From Lysobacter antibioticus (GTDB lineage: Bacteria; Pseudomonadota; Gammaproteobacteria; Xanthomonadales; Xanthomonadaceae), in the NCBI RefSeq assembly GCF_001442535.1, contig NZ_CP013141.1, forward strand, positions 687,196 to 751,195: a stretch of DNA of 64,000 nt, written 5' to 3'. Every line of letters starts with the position of its first letter. Positions within the stretch are counted from its first letter, which is position 1. Of the stretch, positions 48,178 through 58,694 are shown one piece after another. Under the pieces are notes generated by a model. The model searched no databases. It worked only from the letters and a program-made list of their open reading frames with translations, and had not been told where the DNA came from. Made by a program: the position numbers and the translations under genes.

Positions 48178-48944
48178 GGCATCGCCGTCGGTTGCGGCGC
48201 TCGCCGGCCTCCGCCCTCCAATCCCGCCCTCGCCCGCCGAACCCCTCACCGATCCAAACGCGGGCTATGGCGGCCTGACCCGCCATAGCCCGCTGCGTCC
48301 AGCCCGTTGGCTCCCCCGTCGGACCGACCGCACCCGCCTGCGCCGCGCGTTGCGCGCAGCGCCAGCGACCGCGCCGGACCGTCCGTGGCCGACGCGGGGC
48401 GGGCGGCATGTCCCTATGCCTCATCACCGGCCCGACCGGATCGCTGCCTGCATTCCCGCCCGTGAGACTCGCCTGGAGTCGCGGGACGTGCGCGCGCGAT
48501 CGCGGGGGCCGCGAAGTTCATCGTCATCGCCGATCCGCCTCGCCCCTGCGCGGGCCGATGGATCGGCCGCGTCGGCATGCGAACGGGACTGAGCGTGCCC
48601 GATGCGCATGCCGACGCGCCCTGTCGACGCGATCGCGGTGCGTCCTTCCAGTGGACGAGCCCGGCGTTGACCGGGCCGACACCGCGTCGGCGACGTCGTC
48701 ATTTAGCGTCGGCGCGCGTCGATTTGCGAGGAACGTTCAGGGACCGAATCGGGACGCGGCGGGAACGTTTCGCGGTCGGCGGCGATGACGAACAAACAAA
48801 CCGCTAATAAAGTCACATCGCGATCGTGTCGCCCGACAAGTTCGCACCGATTCGTTCCCGCTTTGGTCCCCGAATTGCTTGGACGCGGCCTGGACGCGGT
48901 TCTTAGGCTGGGCCTCCATCGATCTTCGCCTACAGGGGGCGGAC
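48178..48944. other. Long spacer without a credible gene
   Basis: Contains a 14-bp perfect palindrome at 48260-48293 (GCGGGCTATGGCGG then CCGCCATAGCCCGC) with no T-tract. From about 48790 to 48850 AT content rises (ACAAACAAACCGCTAATAAAG), a possible promoter for the next gene. Several open frames cross the region but lack family features and good start sites. Confidence 0.6.
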
Positions 48945-49406
48945 ATGCGTACGACACTCAAAGCATTCATTCTCGCGGCCGCGTTGCTCGGCACGACCGC
49001 CATCGCCCACGACACCGACGGCACCTGCGCACAGGAAGGCGCGCGCATGACCGTGGTCGGCTCGTTCAACTTCAGCTCGCAGGACCTGCTCGACTTCCAA
49101 CAGCGCGAACTCAGCGGCGGTATCCGGCTGCCGCCGGGCGGCATGTGCACGCCGAGCAGTTGCGGCATCGTCGACGACCATTGGGCGGTCGCGACCCGGC
49201 GCGCCTTCCAGTACTGCGAGCAGATCGCCCCGGGCAGCATCGCCCAGGTGACTTCGCCGGCCACCTACAACGACACCTTGCTGCACCACTCCGCCTACAG
49301 TTTCGGCCCGAACACCCCGAACCTGCAGGGCCTGTGCGTGCGTTGCCAAGTGCTCAGCGGCACGCCGATCAAGCTGACCCGAGCGGCGAAGGCGCTGCGG
49401 CCGTAA
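48945..49406 (+). CDS. Secreted protein of unknown function
   Basis: A 153-residue protein with signal peptide MRTTLKAFILAAALLGTTAIA and a mature chain with six cysteines (DGTCAQ, MCTPSSCGI, QYCEQ, GLCVRCQ), implying disulfides. It contains SFNFSSQDLLDFQQRELSGGIRLPPGG. The start is supported by an AGGGGG ribosome-binding site. I do not recognise a family. The preceding spacer turns AT-rich, consistent with its own promoter. Confidence 0.8.
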   Translation: MRTTLKAFILAAALLGTTAIAHDTDGTCAQEGARMTVVGSFNFSSQDLLDFQQRELSGGIRLPPGGMCTPSSCGIVDDHWAVATRRAFQYCEQIAPGSIAQVTSPATYNDTLLHHSAYSFGPNTPNLQGLCVRCQVLSGTPIKLTRAAKALRP

Positions 49407-49557
49407 GCAGCGAAGCCGACCATCTGTAAACGGCGAAACCCATCGCTCGTAAGCGGCGAAACCCACCCGCCGTCATTCCCGCGGAGGCGGGAATCCAGAG
49501 ACTTCAGAGGGATGCCCCGATAAAGCCTCGGATCCCCGCCTTCGCGGGGATGACGGA
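49403..49557. repeat. 23-bp tandem triplet followed by REP-A
   Basis: Three 23-bp units of type GTAAACGGCGAAACCCATCG (49403-49471) start at the stop codon of the secreted-protein gene. A REP-A block follows to 49557: GTCATTCCCGCGGAGGCGGG, then CCAGAGACTTCAG, and an inverted GGATCCCCGCCTTCGCGGGG. Confidence 0.85.
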
Positions 49558-49678
49558 TGGAGCAGTCGCGCGAACCGGGAATTCGTCCCTTGGGCCGGGC
49601 GCCAACTGTCGACCGCGCCGCTACGCGCCGGTGTTTCGTGCGCCTGCAGGATGCCGCACTAGATGAATAGAGATTCGC

Positions 49679-51856
49679 TCACACCAGCGCGTGGCGTCGC
49701 GTATAGGTCAGTACGGTATCGACGTGCTTTTGCAGTTCGCTGCGCACCGATTCTTCCAGCGGACACTCGGCCAGCACGTAATAGCCCGAGCGCAACACGT
49801 CGCGCCAGCGCGGCTGGCGCGGCAGCTTCGACAGGCTCAGATAACGCTCCATCGCCCGCGCCCGCAAACGGCCGTCGTCGACGGTGACGCGCCAGATCCG
49901 GCTTTTCTCGGCCAGCTCCAGCCGGCCGTGACCGGTACTGCGTTCCCAGGCTTCGACCACCGCCAGCATCAACTCGACCAGGGCGCGGCGGAACGACGAG
50001 CGCATCGCCTCGTTGGCGGTAGCGTCCAGGGCCGAGGCGGCCTCGACGTCGGCCAGCGCTTCGACCGCACCCGTGTCGATACCGACCGGCTCCAGGCCGA
50101 CGCGTTCGGTCTGCTCGGCGCCGAGCGCGTCCAGGCCGAGCACGATCAAACCCTCGCCCTGCCCGGTTTCACTGAGCTGCACGCGCAAGGCGCCGCTGCT
50201 GAGGCCGAAGTCGAGCCGCTGCGAGGCCGAGGACTCGTCGAGCCGTTCCATCGCCTGGGCGAAGCGCGAGGCGTCCGACTCGCCGAGCAATTCGCCGAAT
50301 GCTCGGCCGGGCAGGCTTTCGCCCTCATGACCGAGCAATTGCCCGGCACTGCGGTTGGCGGCGAGCACCTGGCCGGCGGCGTCGAGGATCAGCACCGCGT
50401 CATCGCGGCTGTCGAGCGCGGCCTGCAGACGCGTGCGGTCGACGCCGAGTTCGGCGGCGGCGCGACGGTAGTACTCCACTTCCTCGGCCAAGCGCGCCTG
50501 CCGCGCCGCTTCGGCGAGCCGCGCGCGCTGTTGCCGGCGCAGGAAGAACACGATCAAGCCGAGCAAGGCCGCGACCGCCGACACCGCGGTAAGCCACAAG
50601 GCCAGCGTGCGTTGCCGCAGACTGAGTGCGCGCACTTCGTTCTCCACGGCGAGCGCGGCGATGGTGCGGTCGCGCTCGGCGGTCTCGAAGCGGACCTGCA
50701 TCCACTTCATCTCGCGGTCGTAACGCGCCTCGCGCAGAGTGCGCGCGGCGACCTCGGACTCGCGCAAGATCGCCAGCGCGCGCGGCCATTCGCCCAAGGC
50801 TTCGTAGGCATCGGCGAGTTCGGCCAACAGCGCCGGCCGGTCGCTGTCCTGCGCCGGCAAGCTCGACAAGGCATCGCTCAGGCGCAGTTGCGCCGCACGC
50901 GCTTGCCCGGACAAACGCGCCGCGCGTGCGGCCTGCAATTGCAGCGGCGCCGGCGGCCGCACGCCGTCCTCGGCGGCGAGGGCGAGACCGCGTTCGGTCC
51001 AATCGCGCGCCTTCGCCAGATCGCCGCGCAGGATCGCGGCGCGGCCGAGTTCGGCCAGCGCGCGCAGTTGGTAGGTGCGTTCGCCGGCTTTGACGAACGC
51101 GGCCAAGGCTTGTTCCAGCAGACCTTCGGCGCGTTGCGTATCGCCCGAATCCAGAGCCAACACGCCCATGCTCTGCAGCACGTGGGCGGCCTCGATCGGA
51201 TTGTCGACGCGACGGAACTCGGCCAATGCCTGATCGTAGTGACGCGCGGCGTTGTCGGTCGCGCCGAGGTCGCGGTAGATGTCGGCGATGTTGTTGAGCA
51301 CCGGCCCCAAGGCCGGCTCGCGCGCACCGCGCTGAATTTCCAGACTCGACAGGAATGCCTGCAAAGCGCCGCGATAGTCGCCGAGCCGCCGCAGCGAGGC
51401 GCCGATGTTGTTCCAGCTCTTGGATTGCGCCGGGCGATCTTGCTGACGCTTGGCGATCTGCAGCGCCTGGTGGAACTTGCCCAAGGCTTCGACCGTGCAG
51501 TCCTGGCGGTAATCGAGCACGCCGCGACGGCGCACGAGTTCGTAGTCGACCTGCCAACCGGCGTCGGCGCCGGCCACGGCCTGCGCGCAATCGAGCGCAC
51601 CGGCCGCTGCGGCGAAATCGCCGCCGCGCGAGCGCTGGTCGCCGGCCTCGTACAGTGCTGCGAGCGCATGCGCGCGATCGCCGCCGGGCGCCAGGCCATA
51701 GCGTCGCGAGCACTCATCCGCGTCGGGCAGCGCCGCGCTCGGCTGCGACGGTCGACACGCCGCGTTTGCGTCGGCCTGCGCTGCCGCCGCCGGCGTGTTC
51801 AACAGGAAACTGGTCAGTACCGCAAAAGCCCAACGCCTCGAACTGTCCTTGCCCAC
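49679..51856 (-). CDS. TPR/PAS membrane sensor-like protein without a kinase domain
   Basis: A 725-residue protein. It has a signal peptide (about 1-26), TPR-like repeats over about 60-370 (YRGALQAFLSSLEIQRG, AARHYDQALAEFRRV, AEGLLEQALAAFVKAG), one membrane helix (LALWLTAVSAVAALLGLIVFFL) near 420, a coiled coil, then a PAS-like domain (about 475-590: AALDSRDDAVLILDAAGQVLAANRSAGQLLG). The C-terminal 120 residues (RALVELMLAVVEAWERSTG, SRIWRVTVDDGRLRARAMERYLSLSKLPRQPRW) are unfamiliar to me. No histidine kinase, GGDEF or HTH is visible. It looks like a periplasmic TPR sensor with an unknown cytosolic output. Confidence 0.8.
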   Translation of the reverse strand: MGKDSSRRWAFAVLTSFLLNTPAAAAQADANAACRPSQPSAALPDADECSRRYGLAPGGDRAHALAALYEAGDQRSRGGDFAAAAGALDCAQAVAGADAGWQVDYELVRRRGVLDYRQDCTVEALGKFHQALQIAKRQQDRPAQSKSWNNIGASLRRLGDYRGALQAFLSSLEIQRGAREPALGPVLNNIADIYRDLGATDNAARHYDQALAEFRRVDNPIEAAHVLQSMGVLALDSGDTQRAEGLLEQALAAFVKAGERTYQLRALAELGRAAILRGDLAKARDWTERGLALAAEDGVRPPAPLQLQAARAARLSGQARAAQLRLSDALSSLPAQDSDRPALLAELADAYEALGEWPRALAILRESEVAARTLREARYDREMKWMQVRFETAERDRTIAALAVENEVRALSLRQRTLALWLTAVSAVAALLGLIVFFLRRQQRARLAEAARQARLAEEVEYYRRAAAELGVDRTRLQAALDSRDDAVLILDAAGQVLAANRSAGQLLGHEGESLPGRAFGELLGESDASRFAQAMERLDESSASQRLDFGLSSGALRVQLSETGQGEGLIVLGLDALGAEQTERVGLEPVGIDTGAVEALADVEAASALDATANEAMRSSFRRALVELMLAVVEAWERSTGHGRLELAEKSRIWRVTVDDGRLRARAMERYLSLSKLPRQPRWRDVLRSGYYVLAECPLEESVRSELQKHVDTVLTYTRRHALV

Positions 51857-52263
51857 GCCCCGCTCCCGGCTGCCGCTATCGGCAGCTTTGCCGATCCGGC
51901 GCTGAAGCGGAAGCGATGGCGTTGGAGAAAGTCTCCATCGGTCCCGCTCGTTTAGCGCATCCGGTCACAATGGCCCGGGGCTTCATCGACATTCGTACAT
52001 TCGCAGCAGCGCTCCTTTGCCTCCGTCCTGGCCTTCTCGTTCTTGCGGTCCTCCGCCCGCTTCAAGCGGGAGGGGGGCGGGAGTAGCCGCTTCCAGGTAG
52101 GAGCGGCGCAAGCCGCAACCGCGCCGTCGCCGAGCGCCCTTCCGGACGATCGCTGCGGCACGCCTGCGCTGGCACATTCCACCTCCCCGTCCCCGCCAAC
52201 CGCCAGATCGCGCACCCGGCGAATCGCTTAAAATGCCGGCCTGTCTCGACCTGATGGCCCGCA
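51857..52263. promoter_or_regulatory. Divergent spacer with a REP-B copy
   Basis: Separates the TPR/PAS gene from purN. An inverted REP-B occupies 52097-52120 (GGTAGGAGCGGCGCAAGCCG). Close to purN, CGCTTAAAATGCCGG is a likely -10 region. No terminator or operator identified. Confidence 0.5.
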
Positions 52264-52947
52264 ATGTCCCAGCCGCTCCCCCGGATCGCCGTCCTCGCAT
52301 CGGGCCGCGGCAGCAATCTGCAGGCCGTGCTCGACGCCATCGCCGCCGGCCGGCTGGCCGCCGAAGTGGTCGGGGTGTTCTCCGACAAGCCCGGCGCGGC
52401 CGCCCTGGAGCGCGTGCCCGAGGCCATGCGCTGGTCGGTCTCGGCCAAGGCCTACCCAAGCCGCGAGGCCTTCGACGCCGATCTCGCCGATGCCGTCGCC
52501 GCCTGCCGGCCCGATTGGATCCTCTGCGCGGGTTATCTGCGCATCCTCGGCACGGCCTTCGTCGAGCGTTTCCGCGGGCGCACGATCAATATCCATCCCT
52601 CGCTGTTGCCGAAGTTCCGCGGCCTGCACACCCATGCCCGCGCCCTCGCCGAGGGCGAGCGCGAACACGGCGCCAGCGTCCACTTCGTCATTCCCGAACT
52701 CGACGCCGGCGCGGTCATCGCCCAGGCGGTCGTCGCGATCGAATCCGGCGATACGCCGGAGACCCTGGCGCAGCGCGTGCTCGGGGTCGAACACCCGTTG
52801 TTGCTCGCGGTAATGAGACTGGCCGCCAGTGGCCGCCTGGCTGAACACGGCGCAACCGTCACCCTCGACGGTCATCCGCTATTTACGCCGCTGCGTTTAG
52901 ATTTCGCCGGCGATCTGACCCACCCGGCCACCGGCCTGGCGGCCTGA
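52264..52947 (+). CDS. purN: Phosphoribosylglycinamide formyltransferase
   Basis: A 227-residue PurN. IAVLASGRGSNLQAVLDAI binds the phosphate; ILCAGYLRILGTAFV, INIHPSLLPKFRGLHTHARAL (catalytic His) and VHFVIPELDAGAVIAQ are family motifs. It transfers formyl from 10-formyl-THF to GAR in purine synthesis. purM is separated from it by 6.6 kb. Confidence 0.97.
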   Translation: MSQPLPRIAVLASGRGSNLQAVLDAIAAGRLAAEVVGVFSDKPGAAALERVPEAMRWSVSAKAYPSREAFDADLADAVAACRPDWILCAGYLRILGTAFVERFRGRTINIHPSLLPKFRGLHTHARALAEGEREHGASVHFVIPELDAGAVIAQAVVAIESGDTPETLAQRVLGVEHPLLLAVMRLAASGRLAEHGATVTLDGHPLFTPLRLDFAGDLTHPATGLAA

Positions 52948-53035
52948 ACTCCGCACCCCGCGCACGGGTCGAACGCGTTCCGCACACGCCCTCCACGCGC
53001 TGCACTCGAGCCCCTCCAGGATCTTCGCGTCGCCC

Positions 53036-53752
53036 ATGAAGTCCCACCTGCCCCTGCTCTTGGCCGTGCTGATCGGCGCGGCCCTCCCCGGCAGCGCCTT
53101 GGCGCTGGAACCGTTCGTGGCCAATTACCAGGTCTTCAACAGCGGCAAGGCGCTCGGCGACGCGACCATGCAGGTCAAGCCCGAGGGCGGCCACTGGCGC
53201 ATCGACCTGAACATCCATGCCGAACGCGGCATGATGGGCCTGGCCGGCGCCGCCGCCCAGCAAAGCACCTTGTTCGAAACCGCCGGCGAAGGCTACCGCC
53301 CGCTCAGCCAGACCATGGTCCGCAAGGTCCTGTTCTCCAAGCGAACGATCAACGGCGTCTACGACTGGAACAAGCGCAGCGCGCAGTGGAGCGGCGACGT
53401 CAAGGAACACCGGCGCAAGCCGATCCCGCTGGCCGACGGCGACATGAGCGGCCTGCTGATCAATCTCGCCGTGGTCCGAGACGCCCAACCCGGCAAGACC
53501 CTGAATTACCGCTTCGTGGATTCCGGCCGTGCCCGCCCCCATCAATACCTGGTGGCCCAGGAGCTGGAAGGCGTCAAGGTCGACGATATGAGCTTCAACG
53601 CGATGCGCGTCAACCGCGTGCAGAGCGGCAACGAGGAAACCTCGATCTGGGTGGTCGACGGCGTTCCCACCCCGGTGCGCATCCTGCAGCGCGAAAATGG
53701 CCAGGACACGTACGATCTGCGTCTGGTCGAATACAAAGGAGTCAATGAGTAA
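53036..53752 (+). CDS. DUF3108 exported protein A
   Basis: A 238-residue DUF3108 protein with signal peptide (MKSHLPLLLAVLIGAALPGSALA). Mature part opens LEPFVANYQVFNSGKALGDATMQV; LINLAVVRDAQPGKTLNYRFVDSGR lies in the core; and VDGVPTPVRILQREN near the end. Function unknown; family members are exported beta-rich proteins. The stop overlaps the next ATG (TAATG), so the pair is coupled. Confidence 0.88.
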   Translation: MKSHLPLLLAVLIGAALPGSALALEPFVANYQVFNSGKALGDATMQVKPEGGHWRIDLNIHAERGMMGLAGAAAQQSTLFETAGEGYRPLSQTMVRKVLFSKRTINGVYDWNKRSAQWSGDVKEHRRKPIPLADGDMSGLLINLAVVRDAQPGKTLNYRFVDSGRARPHQYLVAQELEGVKVDDMSFNAMRVNRVQSGNEETSIWVVDGVPTPVRILQRENGQDTYDLRLVEYKGVNE

Positions 53753-54453
53753 TGACGACGACCCAAACGAATAGTCGAATCCCCAAGATTCGTTTTGCAT
53801 TGCTCGCTGCCGCGCTGACCCTCGCCAGCGCTCCGGCGCTCGCGGTCAAACCGTTCAGCGCCGACTATTCGGCCAGCTACATGGGCATGCAGGGCAACGG
53901 CCGCATGACCGTCGCCGCCGCCGGCGCGAATCGCTGGAAGTACAGCCTGGCGGTGACCAGCCCGCTGGCCAACCTGCAGCAGTCGACCGTGTTCGAGGAA
54001 AAGGCCGGTCAGTTGCGCCCGATCAGCGGCAGCGACAGCAGCAAGGTGCTGACCAAGAACAAGAACAAGAACGCGACCTACGACTGGGCGCGCGGCGTGG
54101 CCACCTGGACCGGCGACGTCAAGCCCGACCGCGCCGGCCCGATCAAGCTGGAGACCGGCGATCTGGACGCGTTATTGATCAACCTCGCGTTGGTGCGCGA
54201 CGCCCCCGCCGGCAAGCCGATGAGCTACCGCATGGTCGAGGACGGCCGGGTCAAGCAACTGACCTACACCGTCGAAGGCAAGGAAGCGATCACCGTCGGC
54301 GGCAAGTCGCAGCAGGCGACCAAGCTGGTCAGCAAGAACGGCGACAAGGAAACCATCGCCTGGGTCGTCCCCGGCATGCCGGTGCCCGCGCGCATCCTGC
54401 AGCGCGACAAGGGCGCCGACGCGATCGACCTGCGCGTGCAGTCGGTGCGCTGA
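53752..54453 (+). CDS. DUF3108 exported protein B
   Basis: A 233-residue paralogue with the same order: signal peptide, VKPFSADYSASYMGMQGNGRMTV, LINLALVRDAPAGKPMSYRMVEDGR, and VPGMPVPARILQRDKGADAIDLRVQ. Tandem duplication is clear from the matching segments. A bidirectional terminator follows between it and murA. Confidence 0.88.
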   Translation: MTTTQTNSRIPKIRFALLAAALTLASAPALAVKPFSADYSASYMGMQGNGRMTVAAAGANRWKYSLAVTSPLANLQQSTVFEEKAGQLRPISGSDSSKVLTKNKNKNATYDWARGVATWTGDVKPDRAGPIKLETGDLDALLINLALVRDAPAGKPMSYRMVEDGRVKQLTYTVEGKEAITVGGKSQQATKLVSKNGDKETIAWVVPGMPVPARILQRDKGADAIDLRVQSVR

Positions 54454-54489
54454 GGCCTTAGTTACGCCGGCATCGCCTCGTTGCGATAC

Positions 54490-54519
54490 AAGAAAGCCCC
54501 GCTTCGGCGGGGCTTTCTT
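54490..54519. terminator. Bidirectional terminator between DUF3108 and murA
   Basis: Perfect stem AAGAAAGCCCCGC, loop TTC, GCGGGGCTTTCTT, serving both converging genes. Confidence 0.93.
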
Positions 54520-54570
54520 GTTGGGGCGATCGATTCGACCCAACCCTTGCGAGGGTTCGCAAACGCCCGC

Positions 54571-55824
<1,254 letters not shown>

Positions 55825-55827
55825 TTA

Positions 55828-55862
55828 GGGAGCCGGGTATGGGAAATGGAGAATCAGTAATG
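55828..55862. repeat. Short heptamer run in the bolA-murA spacer
   Basis: GGGTATGGGAAATGGAGAATCAGTAATGG, a degenerate form of the GGGAATC heptamer class. Confidence 0.5.
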
Positions 55863-55968
55863 GTAAGAGCAGACGGCCGGGGACGGGTGAGGTCTCGGTG
55901 AAGTGCCGCCTTGGGCGGATCGCAGGTTCGGCACGGGCCCGCCGGCGAGCGGTGCACGCACGGCCGCT

Positions 55969-56205
55969 TCAGCGATTGCCGGCCTCTTCGGGCGTCAGGG
56001 TCTTCAGCGCCAGGGCGTGGATCTCGCCGCCCATGCGCTCGCCCAGGGTCGAATAGACCAGGCGGTGGCGGGCCAACGGCAGCTTGCCGCGGAAGGCCTC
56101 GGCGACCACGGTGGCCTCGAAGTGGACGCCGTCGTCGCCGCTCACTTGCGCTTGCGCGCCGGGCAGGCCTTGTTCGATCAGGGTGCGGATGGTTTCGGCG
56201 TTCAC
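55969..56205 (-). CDS. BolA/IbaG-family protein
   Basis: A 78-residue BolA-like protein: MNAETIRTLIEQGLPGAQAQVSGDDGVHFEATVVAEAFRG, then LARHRLVYSTLGERMGGEIHALALKTLTPEE, with the invariant HALA-type His. Family members bind glutaredoxin and 2Fe-2S clusters. Adjacent bolA-murA order as here is common in gammaproteobacteria (ibaG-murA), favouring the IbaG subgroup. Confidence 0.9.
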   Translation of the reverse strand: MNAETIRTLIEQGLPGAQAQVSGDDGVHFEATVVAEAFRGKLPLARHRLVYSTLGERMGGEIHALALKTLTPEEAGNR

Positions 56206-56437
56206 TACTCGAGCCTCTGGGTGATGCGGCCCGTCGCGCGGACCAAGGATGAAGCGGCAATGCGGACGACGCAGACGCGCTGCGTAGGCCGGAAGCCGGC
56301 TGAATGCGGGGTGGCCGCCGCCCGGGCAGGATCTGCCGCAGGGGACGGCGCTGGGCGGACGAACCGCTTAGAATTGACGGATTAGCCTAGCGGAAAGCCT
56401 TCCGGTCCGAAATGGCGACCTTCGAAACGGCCACTCT

Positions 56438-57463
56438 ATGACCAGCACCGCACGCCCCGCCCTCGATCCCGCCTTCCTGCAATCGCCCGCGGCGCAGGCC
56501 GGCCTGGCCCAGAGCGGCCGGCGCGTGTTCGAGATCGAGGCCCAGGCCCTGGCCGCGGTCGCGGCCCGCATCGACGGCGATTTCACCGCCGCCTGCCGCC
56601 TGGTCCTGGCCGCGCACGGCCGGGTGGTCTGCACCGGCATGGGCAAGTCCGGCCATATCGCCCGCAAGATCGCCGCGACCCTGGCCTCGACCGGCACCCC
56701 GGCCTTCTACGTCCACCCGGGCGAAGCCGGCCATGGCGACCTGGGCATGATCACCGACGCCGACGTGGTCCTGGCCCTGTCCTACTCGGGCGAAAGCGAC
56801 GAAGTGCTGATGCTGCTGCCGGTGCTCAAGCGCCAGGGCAACCGCCTGATCGCGATGACCGGCCGGCCGCAGTCGACCCTGGCGCGCGAAGCCGACGTGC
56901 ACCTCGACGTCAGCGTGCCGGCCGAGGCCTGCCCGCTCGACCTGGCGCCGACCTCCAGCACCACCGCCTCGCTGGCGATGGGCGACGCCCTCGCCGTCGC
57001 CCTGCTCGAGGCGCGCGGCTTCACCGCCGACGACTTCGCCCGCTCGCACCCGGCCGGCGCGCTCGGCCGGCGCCTGCTGCTGCACATCACCGACATCATG
57101 CATGCCGGCGAGGAAGTGCCGCGGGTCCATGCCGATGCCAGCATCAGCGAGGCCCTGGTCGAGATGAGCCACAAGCGCCTGGGCATGACCGCCATCGTCG
57201 ACGACGCCGGCTGCCTGATCGGCCTGTACACCGACGGCGACTTGCGCCGCACCCTCGACGACGCCGGCGTGGACCTGCGTTCGACCCGCATCGCCGAGGT
57301 CATGACGCGCTCGCCCAAGACCATCGGCGCCGACGCGCTCGCGGTCGAGGCGGCGCAGCTCATGGAAACCCACAAGATCAGCGGCCTGCTGGTCGTGGAC
57401 ACTGAACGCCGCGTGGTCGGCGCCCTCAATATTCACGACTTGTTGCGTGCGAGAGTGGTTTAA
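56438..57463 (+). CDS. kdsD: Arabinose-5-phosphate isomerase KdsD
   Basis: A 341-residue KpsF/GutQ-family enzyme: SIS sugar-isomerase domain (about 45-180: VVCTGMGKSGHIARKIAATLASTGTPAFYVHP, LSYSGESDEVLML) and two CBS domains (from about 210: DIMHAGEEVPRV; VMTRSPKTIG). It interconverts ribulose-5- and arabinose-5-phosphate for Kdo synthesis. It starts a long envelope operon; the next gene, kdsC, lies beyond a heptamer repeat. Confidence 0.95.
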   Translation: MTSTARPALDPAFLQSPAAQAGLAQSGRRVFEIEAQALAAVAARIDGDFTAACRLVLAAHGRVVCTGMGKSGHIARKIAATLASTGTPAFYVHPGEAGHGDLGMITDADVVLALSYSGESDEVLMLLPVLKRQGNRLIAMTGRPQSTLAREADVHLDVSVPAEACPLDLAPTSSTTASLAMGDALAVALLEARGFTADDFARSHPAGALGRRLLLHITDIMHAGEEVPRVHADASISEALVEMSHKRLGMTAIVDDAGCLIGLYTDGDLRRTLDDAGVDLRSTRIAEVMTRSPKTIGADALAVEAAQLMETHKISGLLVVDTERRVVGALNIHDLLRARVV

Positions 57464-57467
57464 CGGC

Positions 57468-57581
57468 CGGGAGTCGTGAATAGGGAATCGGGAATCGCAC
57501 AGCGGTTCTCGACCCGTCCAGATCGCTGCTACCCGCTTTCCGATTCTCCATTCCCGATTCCCGATTCCCGACTCCAAGCCC
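57468..57581. repeat. GATTCCC heptamer hairpin between kdsD and kdsC
   Basis: GGGAGTCGTGAATAGGGAATCGGGAATC on the left and GATTCTCCATTCCCGATTCCCGATTCCCGACTCC on the right form a long stem-loop of about 114 bp inside an otherwise tight operon. Loop sequence differs from that at 17067-17165 while the arms match. Confidence 0.85.
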
Positions 57582-57582
57582 C

Positions 57583-58131
57583 ATGCCCTACAGCCACCTC
57601 AACGATTACCCCGCTGAAATCCGCGAACGCGCCGCCCGCATCCGGCTGGCCTGCTTCGATGTGGACGGCACGCTGACCGACGGCCGCCTGACCTACGACA
57701 GCGAGGGGCGCGAGCTCAAGAGCTTCCATGTGCAGGACGGCCAGGGCCTGTCGCTGCTCGGCAAATTCGGTATCGCCGTGCATTTCGTCACCGCCCGCGG
57801 CGGCGTCATCGCCGCCCAGCGCGCGGCCGAGCTCGGCGCCACCGCCCACGGCGACGTCGCCGACAAGCTCGCCTGCGTGCAGCAGATCGCCGCCGGCCTG
57901 GGGCTGTCGCTGGACCAGGTCGCCTTCATGGGCGACGACCTCGCCGATCTCAAGATCCTGCCCCACGTCGGCCTGTCGGTCGCCCCGGGCAATGCCCACC
58001 CCTGGGTGCGCGAGCGCGTGCACTGGCGCACCGTGGCGCGCGGCGGCGAAGGTGCGGCGCGCGAACTGTGCGATCTGCTGCTCGGCGCACAAGGCCATGC
58101 CGAGCGCGTGCTGACCGGTGCGCTCGGATGA
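57583..58131 (+). CDS. kdsC: 3-deoxy-D-manno-octulosonate 8-phosphate phosphatase
   Basis: A 182-residue HAD phosphatase with nucleophile motif CFDVDGTLTDGRL, FVTARGG, and GDDLADLKIL. Removes the phosphate from Kdo-8-phosphate. Its stop overlaps the lptC ATG (ATGA). Confidence 0.95.
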   Translation: MPYSHLNDYPAEIRERAARIRLACFDVDGTLTDGRLTYDSEGRELKSFHVQDGQGLSLLGKFGIAVHFVTARGGVIAAQRAAELGATAHGDVADKLACVQQIAAGLGLSLDQVAFMGDDLADLKILPHVGLSVAPGNAHPWVRERVHWRTVARGGEGAARELCDLLLGAQGHAERVLTGALG

Positions 58132-58694
58132 GCTGGCGCGGCATGCTGACCCTGATCCTGATGGCCGCCGCGGCATTGAGCGGCTGGGCGCTGTGGTCGC
58201 AACGCGACAAGAACAACGGCGACGGCCGCACCGAGGCGCGCCCGGACTATGTGCTCAACCAGTTCGAGGCGGTCGTGCTCAACAAAGAGGGCAAGGAATC
58301 GTTCACCTTGCGCGCGCCCAAACTGACCCGCGATCCGGACGAAAAGACCCTGGACGTCACCACCCCGCTGTTCCTGATCCCGCCGAAGGCCGGCGGCAAC
58401 GGCGGGCCGTGGGAAGTGCGCTCGCAGCGCGGTTGGGTCAGCGCCGAGGGCGACGAAGTGCGCCTGCGCGGCCAAGTCAAGGCCGACAGCACCAATGCCG
58501 CCGGCAAGGCGATCAATATCTCGACCGAGGAACTGAACGTGTTCCCCGACACCAACAAGGCCACTTCGGCCGTTCCGGTCAGGTTGATTCAGCCCGGCAC
58601 TATAATGACAGGCTCGGGACTGCAGGCCGATCTCGAAACCAAGAACGTCACCATCCCCAACGTCAAGGTCCGCTATGAAGCGAAAGCCCGCTAA
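58128..58694 (+). CDS. lptC: LPS export protein LptC
   Basis: A 188-residue bitopic protein: one N-terminal helix (MLTLILMAAAALSGWALW) and a periplasmic beta-jellyroll domain (YVLNQFEAVVLNKEGKESFTLRAPKL, and VRLRGQVKADSTNAAGKAINISTEEL). It links LptBFG to LptA in LPS transport. Its end overlaps lptA by 20 nt. Confidence 0.93.
   Translation: MSWRGMLTLILMAAAALSGWALWSQRDKNNGDGRTEARPDYVLNQFEAVVLNKEGKESFTLRAPKLTRDPDEKTLDVTTPLFLIPPKAGGNGGPWEVRSQRGWVSAEGDEVRLRGQVKADSTNAAGKAINISTEELNVFPDTNKATSAVPVRLIQPGTIMTGSGLQADLETKNVTIPNVKVRYEAKAR

Noticed and set aside
49691..51955. 754-codon plus-strand frame opposite the TPR/PAS gene
   Set aside because: The minus strand has a signal peptide, TPR and PAS pattern; the plus-strand product is Arg/Gly/Ala-rich shadow sequence.
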